IMG/VR virus record: IMGVR_UViG_3300014320_000001
Location: 1-25,875 of that record
DNA length: 25,875 nucleotides
Strand: one strand, 5' to 3'
Origin: a virus
In this document: positions 15,569 through 22,563 of the stretch, one piece after another
Layout: each line of letters begins with the position of its first letter
Position numbering within the stretch: the stretch's first letter is position 1
The notes under the pieces: model-generated
Told to the model about the DNA's origin: nothing
Seen by the model: the letters and a program-made list of their open reading frames with translations, nothing else
Databases searched by the model: none
Made by a program: the position numbers and the translations under genes

Positions 15569-18306
15569 TGGCCTTCGCGCCAGAAGCTGTTAGCGGCACG
15601 AGTGGTGTAAGCCAAACGTCGTTGACCGTTAGCAGCTTCACGGTCACGTCGGCCAATTTGATGCTGGTAGGTGTCGCTTGGGGTGCTGCTTCACCTGTCG
15701 ATAGTGTCGTTGACCCGCCTACATGGAATACGACCGAGAGTTTCACAAAGGTCGCGAGCAGCGGAATTGATGATGGCGGAATCTGGGCGTCCGTGGTCTG
15801 GTATCGCCTGGATAATCCTAGCACCGGCACACACGACATCACGTTCGATTACGGCGGGTACTCGCCCGTCCAAAGCTCGCTCCATGTAGTTACTTTCACA
15901 GACGCCAACCTTACGCTTGGTGCGGCGTCTACTGCGACCAATACAACTTCTGATCCTTCGCTCACCGTCGCTGCTTCTGCGTCGGGTAACATCGTTGTGT
16001 CGCTATGCAGCAACGACAACAGCGCCAACCCAACGACGCAAGCAGGCACGCTGATCTACGAAGCCGAGAATATCGGCAGTGACCTCGATACGAGCGCGCA
16101 GTACCAGACAGCGACCGGAGCGAATACCGTTTGCTCGTGGACGCAAAATGCTAGCGGCGACGGGTGGGTAGCGTCTGGCTTTGCAGTATCTGCTGCCGCC
16201 GGGGGTAATCCTGAGCTCGACGCGGAAGCCGGTTCCATTACGATTACAGGAACCGATGCAGGAGTAGAGTACGGCCGCGCAGTAGTTGCCGAAAGTGGCG
16301 CAGTTGCTATATCAGGCACAGATGTTACTTTGCTACGCGGGTTAGTAATGGACGCGGAAGCCGGCGCTGTATCTATCAGCGGCACAGACGCCGCGCTTCA
16401 TTACAGCGATATTCTAGATGCTGAAGCTGGTTCCGTCGCCATTACTGGAACGCCGGCCAACCTTTATCTCGGACGGGTGATTGAGGCTGATCCTGGTTCA
16501 GTTATCGTTACCGGGACGGCGGCCGATCTTTGGGCAAATAAACAGCTCAATGCCGATCCGGGTAGCATTATTGTCTCGGGCTCGGATTCAACCTCCTACG
16601 TAGATAGGACACTAGATGCCTCTGCTGGCGCGGTAACGATTACAGGGACTGCCGCAACACTAACAAGCAATCGTATCCTGACTGCTGAAAGCGGCTCCGT
16701 CACCATTACAGGGACGGACGCTGCGCTCGAGGCTGGGCCCGATTACGCAATCGCGGCGGAGAGCGGTTCCGTAATCGTCTCTGGAACTGATGCAAGTCTT
16801 GCTTATGGCTATTTGATTGGAGCAGAAGCAGGTTCCGTAACCATAACTGGCACCGACGTAGGACTAGAGTATGGCGGAGCTTTTACTGCAGATCCGGGTG
16901 CTGTTACTATTACCGGCACAGACGCAACGTTTGGCTATAGTAGGATTATTCAAGCCGATCCTGGCAGTGTTGTAATTTCAGCCGAAGAAACAGTACTATT
17001 CTACGAGCGGCTAGAGCTCACTTCAAGAGAAGAACGGGCAGCCGCTCTTTCCTTCGGTGAAGATTTTATACCGTGCTTCCCCCTTGCGGATTCTAGTATA
17101 ACGCTGGAAGATCAATCACAAGCAATTAACTCCTTCCCGCTTTATATCTACAATACAACCCTCTCTACGAGGGCACAACGAATTTCAGCACTGAATATAG
17201 CAAGCCTCTGGCCGAGCGTATGGCCCGAGGTTTCTGGGATATCAATTCCAGAGCGGCGATGGGCTATTGCTTCGTACACCCAGGTCGCTCCGATGACCGT
17301 GATGGCGCAGGCAACTGCGTCTGTCACTGCGAATCTTTCTATAGCCGCTCGACTTTCCGCGCTGCTCGTTGCGCAGAGTACAGCTACTCTAAGTGAAAAT
17401 ACCCTAATTACTGCTGGACTGTCGGCGGCCGCGAGCGCATCTTTTGCGTTGACTACCGGAATTAGGCTCAGCGCGAACCTCAGCGGTCAAGCTTCCATTA
17501 CTGCCTCAGGTCCGAATAGAGCTCCTATAGTATCTACTATTCCAACTCAAACTTTCTTCGATGGCTCCGTCGAGGGTAAGGATCTTTCTTCTTTCGTTGC
17601 TGATCTAGACGGTGACATCCTTATAGCTCGATTCTATCCCGATCCAGGAACTCCGACACCGACATTTACAGTCAATGCAAATACAAGCGTGTTGCAGTAT
17701 TCTGGATCGGTTGTTGGGGCTCCTAAGATCTATCCCGGCAACGTGGTCGTCTGGGATGATGGCTTTGGTCTCGGTGCGTATCTTCCAGCCAGAGCGACAG
17801 TTACAGCTGCGTTAGGAACGAGCATTCCCCTTGCCGCCGGATTAGACGGTATGGCAAGTGTGCTGAATACTTTCTTAACCGATGAAGTTTCGTTTGCTAC
17901 TCAGCTATTCAGCTCAGCCACGATCGCTGCTGATCTAACTACTGGGGTTGTTCTACAATCTCAACTCTTTGGCGAAGCCTCTATAGATGCTACGTTAGGG
18001 TCAGTAAGTTCTCTTTCTGCGACTGTTCTTGGAAATGCTTCAATCAATGCCGATATTTATGCTGAAGTTATAGCTCTGGATGCTGCCTGTGTAGCTGAAG
18101 CCTCTGTAGTCCCCAATCTTACAACTGGTATAAAGATGAGCGCCAGTCTGGCAGGACTTTCCAGTTTCTTCGATCGGAGTATTAATCTCGAAGCTACCCT
18201 GCTCGCGTCTGCCAGTATATCTGGGCTGTTGCGGGATTATCCTGGGCAATGGAGGAAAGAAATTCCAGTAACTACTGTCTGGGAAGAGGAGTCTAAACCG
18301 CTATGA
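15568..18306 (+). CDS. Large multidomain repeat tail-fibre protein
   Basis: This 912-aa protein starts at the ATG overlapping the previous stop (TAATG); the frame is open further upstream, but only inside the beta-helix gene. Residues 1-215 are a beta-sandwich paralogous to the 222-aa protein at 11393. Residues 218-483 are twelve 22-residue repeats of the form (D/E)AEAGSVTITGTDAxLxYG, one with a 2-residue insert. Residues about 484-570 form a charged module (LTSREERAAALSF, STRAQRISALNIASLWP). The rest has a second repeat style (ASVTANL, LTTGIRLSANLSGQASI) that flanks a cadherin/Ig-like domain (APIVSTIPTQTFFDG, VADLDGDIL). This is a stalk-and-domain plan for a long fibre or spike. It overlaps the adaptor gene as ATGA. 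Confidence 0.8.
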   Translation: MAFAPEAVSGTSGVSQTSLTVSSFTVTSANLMLVGVAWGAASPVDSVVDPPTWNTTESFTKVASSGIDDGGIWASVVWYRLDNPSTGTHDITFDYGGYSPVQSSLHVVTFTDANLTLGAASTATNTTSDPSLTVAASASGNIVVSLCSNDNSANPTTQAGTLIYEAENIGSDLDTSAQYQTATGANTVCSWTQNASGDGWVASGFAVSAAAGGNPELDAEAGSITITGTDAGVEYGRAVVAESGAVAISGTDVTLLRGLVMDAEAGAVSISGTDAALHYSDILDAEAGSVAITGTPANLYLGRVIEADPGSVIVTGTAADLWANKQLNADPGSIIVSGSDSTSYVDRTLDASAGAVTITGTAATLTSNRILTAESGSVTITGTDAALEAGPDYAIAAESGSVIVSGTDASLAYGYLIGAEAGSVTITGTDVGLEYGGAFTADPGAVTITGTDATFGYSRIIQADPGSVVISAEETVLFYERLELTSREERAAALSFGEDFIPCFPLADSSITLEDQSQAINSFPLYIYNTTLSTRAQRISALNIASLWPSVWPEVSGISIPERRWAIASYTQVAPMTVMAQATASVTANLSIAARLSALLVAQSTATLSENTLITAGLSAAASASFALTTGIRLSANLSGQASITASGPNRAPIVSTIPTQTFFDGSVEGKDLSSFVADLDGDILIARFYPDPGTPTPTFTVNANTSVLQYSGSVVGAPKIYPGNVVVWDDGFGLGAYLPARATVTAALGTSIPLAAGLDGMASVLNTFLTDEVSFATQLFSSATIAADLTTGVVLQSQLFGEASIDATLGSVSSLSATVLGNASINADIYAEVIALDAACVAEASVVPNLTTGIKMSASLAGLSSFFDRSINLEATLLASASISGLLRDYPGQWRKEIPVTTVWEEESKPL
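16219..17016 (+). repeat. Tandem array of twelve 66-bp units (22-aa repeats)
   Basis: Eleven units of 66 bp and one of 72 bp (16681-16752) follow one another without gaps. Each encodes a repeat of the form xAExGSVTITGTDAxLxYxxxI. The conserved core is Gly-(Ser/Ala)-(Val/Ile) then Ile/Val-(Thr/Ser)-Gly-Thr. The DNA copies differ widely at third positions, so the duplications are old or have been remodelled. Confidence 0.9.
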
Positions 18307-18950
18307 AGAAACAGGACGTAGTGACTTTGCTGGCAAATAGGCTAGGCAAACGGACTGATATGCTGGATACGATCCGACTAGAGCTCCAACTCGCGCAGGA
18401 GAACGATCTCGAGCTTAATGGACGGTTTCGCCCTTGGTTCTTGCTGTCGGAATTTGCTTACGTCACGGTTATAGTTGACGAACAGCGGCTTCCACTCCCG
18501 ACCGATTTTCTCCAGGAGTATGATGACGGAACGCTCTGGATTTGGAATGAAGCCTCCGGAGACTGGGACAGGATGGAGAAGAAATCGTTTGAAGTTCTGG
18601 AAGATTTATACGGCACGGATAAGGGCGTTCCGGCCTATTACAGTCTTGATAATCAGTACTTCAATCTCTGGCCGATCCCTTCAGATGAGTACAGACTGCG
18701 GATGCGTTATTATCAAAGGGATGATAGCTTTCTTGAACTTCCCGATGTTCAAGAGAATCGTTGGTTGAAGAATATACCGAATCTGCTAATGGCCCAGGCG
18801 GGAGTTAGACTTGCCGGCCAGCATTTACAGGATACCGAACTCGCCTCGAAATTTCAAGCCGAGATCGGCCCACAATGGGATAATCTGTTTACGACTCACG
18901 AGGCCCAGAAACATATCAATCGTGAGTACGTGATGGGTGGAGAGAACTAA
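18303..18950 (+). CDS. Neck adaptor (head-completion) protein
   Basis: This 215-aa protein starts with a helix (KKQDVVTLLANRLGKR), continues to LPLPTDFLQEYDDGTLWIW and has GVPAYYSLDNQYFNLWPIP followed by RLRMRYYQRDDSF (about residues 105-145). It ends with a helical segment rich in Gln and His (AQAGVRLAGQHLQD). This order, especially Pro-x-Tyr-Tyr followed by LWPIP and RMRYYQR, is typical of phage adaptor proteins that bind under the portal and connect it to the tail. It overlaps the repeat fibre gene as ATGA. It lies about 13 kb from the portal, with the fibre cassette in between. Confidence 0.85.
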   Translation: MKKQDVVTLLANRLGKRTDMLDTIRLELQLAQENDLELNGRFRPWFLLSEFAYVTVIVDEQRLPLPTDFLQEYDDGTLWIWNEASGDWDRMEKKSFEVLEDLYGTDKGVPAYYSLDNQYFNLWPIPSDEYRLRMRYYQRDDSFLELPDVQENRWLKNIPNLLMAQAGVRLAGQHLQDTELASKFQAEIGPQWDNLFTTHEAQKHINREYVMGGEN

Positions 18951-19951
18951 TGGCAGTCGAATCTACGACGAATATAGCCGGGCTGAACGCAGCCTCTCCT
19001 AGTGGATCTTTGGATCAAAAGGCCGAGGGAGATGATCAGCTTCGACTATTGAAAACCGTGCTGCAGGCTACGTGGCCCGGCCTCGACGGGCGAGATGGTC
19101 GTTGCAAGACGAAGAGCTTGAGCGCCGCCCTCACTGCTACGGATAATGGAACCGTTCAACTCTGTACTACTACCGTAACGCTGACGCCCGATTCCGCCGC
19201 TACACTTGGAAACGGTTGGCATTGCTGGATCGATCCCCAAGCAGGAAATACGGCTGTTTCGTCAGGAAATCTCGTTAACGGTTCTGCAAGTATCGTTTTG
19301 CTTCAAGGAACGCCGGCTTTCCTCTTCTGCACAGGGACGACATTTAGGCTCTTGCGCCTTCACGAAGGGACGACTTCGAATACAGTTGTTACTACAACCG
19401 GAACGCAGACGTTATCTAATAAGACGCTCGCGGCCCATTCTGTAACTGGGGATTCTAGTCTTACCTCTGGCGCTCGCCATTTATATCAGGCGTCCGGAGG
19501 AACGTGGGTTGTGGGGACCCAAGGAGGGGCTAATTATCAAGTAACCTTCTCCGGGAATTCTTACGACTGGCTAGTTGACCCTTCTGGTAATATGTACACA
19601 AGAGGAAATGTAATAGCTTTCTACTCAGACGAGAGACTAAAGGACAATGTTAAACTTCTTGAAGGGGGTTTGGAAGCGATTTGTGAGCTTATTCGCCCGG
19701 TCCGATTCACCTGGAACAGCCACCCTCTCGCAGACCATCCTGGAGAAGATTCGATTGGCGTCATCGCTCAAGACGTACAGCGCATTTATCCAGAAGCTGT
19801 TCAAGAAATAGCTGATCCTAAAGGGCAAGTGGACGATAAGATGCTTTGGGTTGATTATCAGAAGCTCGTGCCAGTTCTGATCTCGGCTATTCGAGAACTT
19901 GCAGAGAAGGTAGAAGGTCTGAGGAAACAAGTCAATGACCTTACCAGTTAA
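18950..19951 (+). CDS. Tail fibre with C-terminal S74 self-cleaving chaperone
   Basis: In this 333-aa protein, residues 1-45 contain GLNAASPSGSLDQKAEGDDQL and LLKTVLQATWPG, a start common to phage fibre proteins. A beta-rich central part carries Thr repeats (TTGTQTLSNKTL). The end is a peptidase S74 intramolecular chaperone: SDERLKDNV (Ser226, Lys231), IGVIAQDVQRIYPEAV and VDYQKLVPVLISAIRELAEKV. In this family the domain helps the fibre trimerise and then cuts itself off before the Ser of SDERLK, using a Ser-Lys dyad. Here it would release the last 108 residues. It starts in a TAATG overlap, with GGAGAG nearby, and overlaps the glycine-rich adhesin gene by 17 bp. Confidence 0.92.
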   Translation: MAVESTTNIAGLNAASPSGSLDQKAEGDDQLRLLKTVLQATWPGLDGRDGRCKTKSLSAALTATDNGTVQLCTTTVTLTPDSAATLGNGWHCWIDPQAGNTAVSSGNLVNGSASIVLLQGTPAFLFCTGTTFRLLRLHEGTTSNTVVTTTGTQTLSNKTLAAHSVTGDSSLTSGARHLYQASGGTWVVGTQGGANYQVTFSGNSYDWLVDPSGNMYTRGNVIAFYSDERLKDNVKLLEGGLEAICELIRPVRFTWNSHPLADHPGEDSIGVIAQDVQRIYPEAVQEIADPKGQVDDKMLWVDYQKLVPVLISAIRELAEKVEGLRKQVNDLTS

Positions 19952-20666
19952 TAGCGTCATTTCGATGGTGGATCTCCACAACGAGTTCGGCCTCGGATTT
20001 TCGCTCGATGCTTACAGACACGGAGCTAATGAAGGTCTATGGGGAGCTGCTGACTTTGGGGGAAGCGGATCAGCGATTTCGTTTAAGTCGCTGATGGGCA
20101 GACAGAATGGCGGGTTTCTGAATATGACAGCTTCAGGATTCTTGGTCATTCCTCCTTTAGTTGGAGCGGTTTCGAATATTCGTCTGGTTGGTGGGGGTGG
20201 TGGTGGAGGAGGAATGTGGCTTTGTGACAATCTAGGGTGGGCCGGAGGTGGAGGCGGTTCCGGGGGCGTGAATGATATTCCTGCGATAGGCGTTGGTGCT
20301 GGTTCTTTTATCAGTTGGACTGTCGGGGGCGGTGCTGCAGGTGGAATATACCTAGGACACTGTGCTGGAGCTACGTCTGGAGCTCTTGGAGGCACTACAT
20401 CCATTAATTTTCCAGGCTTTCCTCAACAGGCGGCGACCGGAGGCGGCGGGGGCTTCGGAGGAGTTGGAGGTGCCGGAGGTGCCGGAGGTTCTCCTAACGG
20501 CGCTGTGGGTGCAGGGGGAGCGCTCATCATCGCGACCAATCCAGGAGGAAACAACGGATCGGGCTTCGGAACAGGAGGCAACGGGGGATTCCTCTCTGGA
20601 AGTTTCAACGGGCTTCAAGGACAAGTAGGAGCGGTTAGTTTAAGGTGGCAGTCGGGACCATTTTAA
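19935..20666 (+). CDS. Glycine-rich adhesin-like tail protein
   Basis: Residues 1-60 of this 243-aa protein contain ISMVDLHNEFGLG, SLDAYRHGANEGLWG and AISFKSLMGR, a pattern found at the start of many phage tail proteins, probably the attachment part. Residues 75-235 are dominated by Gly runs (GGGGGGGG, GGGGGSGG, GGAGGAGG) alternating with short hydrophobic strands. This resembles the polyglycine sandwich of T-even-type gp38 adhesins, which sit at the tip of long fibres. It follows directly after the S74-terminated fibre, like the fibre-adhesin order in T-even phages. It ends VSLRWQSGPF. GAGGAAA lies upstream of the start. Confidence 0.75.
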   Translation: MTLPVNSVISMVDLHNEFGLGFSLDAYRHGANEGLWGAADFGGSGSAISFKSLMGRQNGGFLNMTASGFLVIPPLVGAVSNIRLVGGGGGGGGMWLCDNLGWAGGGGGSGGVNDIPAIGVGAGSFISWTVGGGAAGGIYLGHCAGATSGALGGTTSINFPGFPQQAATGGGGGFGGVGGAGGAGGSPNGAVGAGGALIIATNPGGNNGSGFGTGGNGGFLSGSFNGLQGQVGAVSLRWQSGPF

Positions 20667-20821
20667 TGGGTGAAAGAACACACAAATTAATAACATGGTT
20701 AAAAAATGAAACCAGAGGGCGATTCTGTAAGCAACGGAAGGTTCGTTACTTGGATAACTGTCGTAAGCGCGCTGTTGACTATATCTGGTGGTTTGTCAAT
20801 TTGGGTATGGAATTTGACTAG
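20666..20821 (+). CDS. Possible overlapping small basic ORF, 51 aa
   Basis: This ORF starts at an ATG whose A is the last base of the adhesin stop (TAATG, as in three other genes here), with GGGA about 9 nt upstream. The peptide is basic with WLKNETRGRFCKQRK, then YLDNCRKRAVDYIWWF, and ends at a TAG. It overlaps the start of the 90-aa membrane gene in another frame, so at most one of the two needs to be real unless this is a genuine overlap. Evidence for coding is weak. Confidence 0.3.
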   Translation: MGERTHKLITWLKNETRGRFCKQRKVRYLDNCRKRAVDYIWWFVNLGMEFD

Positions 20822-20978
20822 GGATCTTAATACGAGTCAAGGTCTGCAGATTAGGCAGAATGCTGAGCTGCTGGCTCAACGAGGTGAACGGATAGCTGTA
20901 ATGGAAGGGCGAATGCAGATTTTGGAGTTTAGAGTGCTAAATGTCGAGAAACGCTGCGCGCCCGCGGGAGTGCCATGA
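20706..20978 (+). CDS. TM plus coiled-coil protein of the lysis block
   Basis: This 90-aa protein has one hydrophobic segment at about residues 11-37 (FVTWITVVSALLTISGGL, SIWVW) followed by a predicted coiled coil (NAELLAQRGERIAVMEGRMQ). A TM helix plus coiled coil resembles XhlA-type hemolysin-like lysis proteins and some accessory holins. No clear ribosome site precedes the ATG at 20706. It overlaps the holin-like gene as ATGA and is placed with the lysis genes. It may regulate holin timing. Confidence in coding is good; in role, moderate. Confidence 0.65.
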   Translation: MKPEGDSVSNGRFVTWITVVSALLTISGGLSIWVWNLTRDLNTSQGLQIRQNAELLAQRGERIAVMEGRMQILEFRVLNVEKRCAPAGVP

Positions 20979-21217
20979 CTATCGTAGAAGCATTTCAGAA
21001 GCACAAAGTCGTCCGCCGGGCATTGATGCTCTGGATGATGGCCCTGACAACTCATGTATTTATCTGGGCTATGGGATTTAGCGATTCGGCGCTGACGACG
21101 CAGCGAACGGGGATTGACCTCGCGGCGATGATTGGGGCGATTACAGGTCCGTTGGCCCTCTTGCAAGGATACGTGTTCAAACTGTATAACGAAGCTCGCC
21201 AGGAGGATTCAGCATGA
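20975..21217 (+). CDS. Holin-like protein (two TM segments)
   Basis: This 80-aa protein has a basic N-terminus (KHKVVRRA), a first hydrophobic segment (LMLWMMALTTHVFIWAMG) and a second (LAAMIGAITGPLALLQGYVF), then a polar tail (LYNEARQEDSA). Two TM helices, small size and an ATGA overlap with the endolysin gene are the classic holin setting. The holin forms holes in the inner membrane at a set time so that the endolysin can reach the cell wall. GGGAG lies 5 nt upstream. No family match is claimed. Confidence 0.75.
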   Translation: MTIVEAFQKHKVVRRALMLWMMALTTHVFIWAMGFSDSALTTQRTGIDLAAMIGAITGPLALLQGYVFKLYNEARQEDSA

Positions 21218-21753
21218 GCTGCTTCGACGACGCCTTCGAACGGTTGATCCTTGTCGAGGGAGGGTATTCGAATAACCCTTACGATAGAGGAGGAAAGACG
21301 GCTTACGGCATCACGGAACGAGTTGCTCGGGCGAACGGCTATACGGAAGCTATGGAGAATCTTCCTCTTGACAAAGCGAAAGAGATCTATAAAGAACAGT
21401 ATTGGGATCTTTTGAAGCTCACGCCCGTTTCCGTTCTGAGCTGCCCGCTGGCCGAGGAGATGTTCGAGATCGGCGTCAACATGGGCGTCGGGCGAGCCAC
21501 GACGTTCCTCCAACGTGTTCTGAATGCGACTAACAAATCCGGGCAGGATTGGATGGATATTTCAGTCGATGGCGCGATGGGGCCGATGACTCTAGACGCT
21601 CTAGGAATGCTGTATAAACGGAGGGGCGATGAAGGATTGGAAGTAGTAAAAAAGGCCATCAATTGCTTGCAAGGGGCGCGATATGTCGAACTGGCGGAAG
21701 CCGATGTTTCACAAGAAGCGTTTGTCTACGGGTGGCTACGAGCTAGAGTGTAA
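21214..21753 (+). CDS. GH108-type endolysin
   Basis: This 179-aa lysozyme-like protein cuts the peptidoglycan sugar backbone. The hallmark is VEGGYSNNPYDRGG followed by TAYGIT, in which Glu15 is the expected catalytic acid. The second half (LAEEMFEIGVNMG, VDGAMGPMTLDAL) matches the C-terminal peptidoglycan-binding part that usually goes with GH108 enzymes. There is no signal peptide, so it depends on the holin for export. A very strong AGGAGG site precedes the start, 7 nt away. It overlaps the holin gene as ATGA. The length is normal for the family. Confidence 0.9.
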   Translation: MSCFDDAFERLILVEGGYSNNPYDRGGKTAYGITERVARANGYTEAMENLPLDKAKEIYKEQYWDLLKLTPVSVLSCPLAEEMFEIGVNMGVGRATTFLQRVLNATNKSGQDWMDISVDGAMGPMTLDALGMLYKRRGDEGLEVVKKAINCLQGARYVELAEADVSQEAFVYGWLRARV

Positions 21754-22261
21754 CCACTCGCCCTCTGCTGTCGCCCCTTTTACGAGGGACCAGTTGTTAA
21801 ATGACATCATCAGAAAGTGTCCTGCTTGTTTGAAGTTAGTTAGAAGTTCTATTTTAGGAGATTATCATGGCTCTGGACAAAGAGACGACCCAGCAAATCG
21901 TGAACGAGCTCTACGAGAAGCAGAAAGCCGAAATGAAGGCGGCATATGCCCGGTGGGGAAAACATACTGTATTTGGAGTACTGGGTCTGATAATTGGTGC
22001 TGTCGCGGGTTACTTGTTCGCCCTGGCGACGGTGGGAGTGTGAATGAGCGAGCGCGGCGCGATCAGCTTAATGCTGATTGGCGGATTGGGGATTCTGCTA
22101 GTGATAGTGGGTCTGGTCACGAGTCTGAAAGTGCAATCCACGCGGCTGGCTCACTCGAAGGCAGAGACGAAGCAATGCAAGCTGGACTACGAGAACTTCC
22201 GGGACGAATCGGCTGCTCTCGGCGCCAAGGCCCAAAGGGAGACGGAGGCGAGGAATCGTGA
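21683..22261 (+). CDS. Possible overlapping zinc-ribbon-like ORF
   Basis: This frame is open from an ATG at 21683 (or 21704, with GGAAG 4-5 nt upstream) to a stop at 22259-22261. It covers the 113-bp gap after the endolysin and reads YELECNHS then CPACLKLV, spaced like a small zinc ribbon. Its stop TGA overlaps the GTG of the outer spanin (GTGA). After about residue 65 it overlaps two better-supported genes and its composition (Arg, Gly, Ser, Asp) looks like a shadow. The zinc-ribbon part alone may be real. Weak overall. Confidence 0.3.
   Translation: MSNWRKPMFHKKRLSTGGYELECNHSPSAVAPFTRDQLLNDIIRKCPACLKLVRSSILGDYHGSGQRDDPANRERALREAESRNEGGICPVGKTYCIWSTGSDNWCCRGLLVRPGDGGSVNERARRDQLNADWRIGDSASDSGSGHESESAIHAAGSLEGRDEAMQAGLRELPGRIGCSRRQGPKGDGGEES
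21867..22043 (+). CDS. Small single-TM protein, 58 aa
   Basis: This protein starts MALDKETTQQIVNELYEKQ, has a soluble helix to about residue 31, then one TM helix (VFGVLGLIIGAVAGYLFAL), and ends shortly after in ATVGV. TAGGAG lies 6 nt before the ATG, one of the best ribosome sites in the lysis block. Its stop is directly followed by the inner spanin ATG. It could be an antiholin, a second holin-like protein or a spanin partner. No family recognised. Confidence 0.75.
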   Translation: MALDKETTQQIVNELYEKQKAEMKAAYARWGKHTVFGVLGLIIGAVAGYLFALATVGV

Positions 22262-22550
22262 TAATCAGATTATTCTCGCCAAGCAGCTTCGTGAGACGAA
22301 ACAGTTGCTTAATCGCGCTGTGTTTGCTGAGCGCAAGCTGCGCCAGCGAGCCCCGGAGCGTCCCGATAGCAGTCTCGTGCCCATCACCACCTGTAATAGC
22401 GAAGGAGCTGCTAGAACCCCTGGAGAATTCGTATCTCTTGAAGAATTTCGACAGTTGGAGGGACGAGCGCTTAGAGATACGCAGCGATGCGCTTTACTTC
22501 AACGAACGATCCTCGAGCTTCATGAAAAAGGACTCGTCGAAGTCAAATGA
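22044..22550 (+). CDS. Inner-membrane spanin (Rz-like)
   Basis: This 168-aa protein has an N-terminal TM helix (ISLMLIGGLGILLVIVGLV, about 7-25) and a long charged coiled coil (DYENFRDESAALGAKAQRETEAR in parts, then KQLRETKQLLNRAVFAERKLRQR). This is the plan of inner spanins, which span the periplasm and join the outer spanin to fuse the membranes at lysis. The outer spanin gene lies inside it in another frame, the lambda-type nested order. GGGAG lies 6 nt upstream. The assignment rests on topology and context; sequence similarity was not checked. Confidence 0.8.
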   Translation: MSERGAISLMLIGGLGILLVIVGLVTSLKVQSTRLAHSKAETKQCKLDYENFRDESAALGAKAQRETEARNRDNQIILAKQLRETKQLLNRAVFAERKLRQRAPERPDSSLVPITTCNSEGAARTPGEFVSLEEFRQLEGRALRDTQRCALLQRTILELHEKGLVEVK

Positions 22551-22563
22551 GATTTCCTGTTAA
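22258..22563 (+). CDS. Outer-membrane lipoprotein spanin (Rz1-like), nested
   Basis: This 101-aa frame starts at GTG 22258 (after GGAGGCGAGG); a GTG at 22291 is another possible start. The N-terminus has charged residues, a hydrophobic stretch (CLIALCLLSAS) and Cys28 as the likely lipidated residue in SASC. The lipobox is weak because a Ser stands at -3 where Leu is usual. A Pro-rich part follows (SEPRSVPIAVSCPSPP), as in known Rz1 proteins. It lies almost wholly inside the inner spanin gene in another frame and ends just after it. This fits a two-part spanin of a Gram-negative phage. Confidence 0.75.
   Translation: MIIRLFSPSSFVRRNSCLIALCLLSASCASEPRSVPIAVSCPSPPVIAKELLEPLENSYLLKNFDSWRDERLEIRSDALYFNERSSSFMKKDSSKSNEISC

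Noticed and set aside
20012-20404. Leftward Pro-rich open frame
   Set aside because: It is the complement of the Gly codons of the adhesin. Gly-rich genes regularly give Pro-rich shadows.
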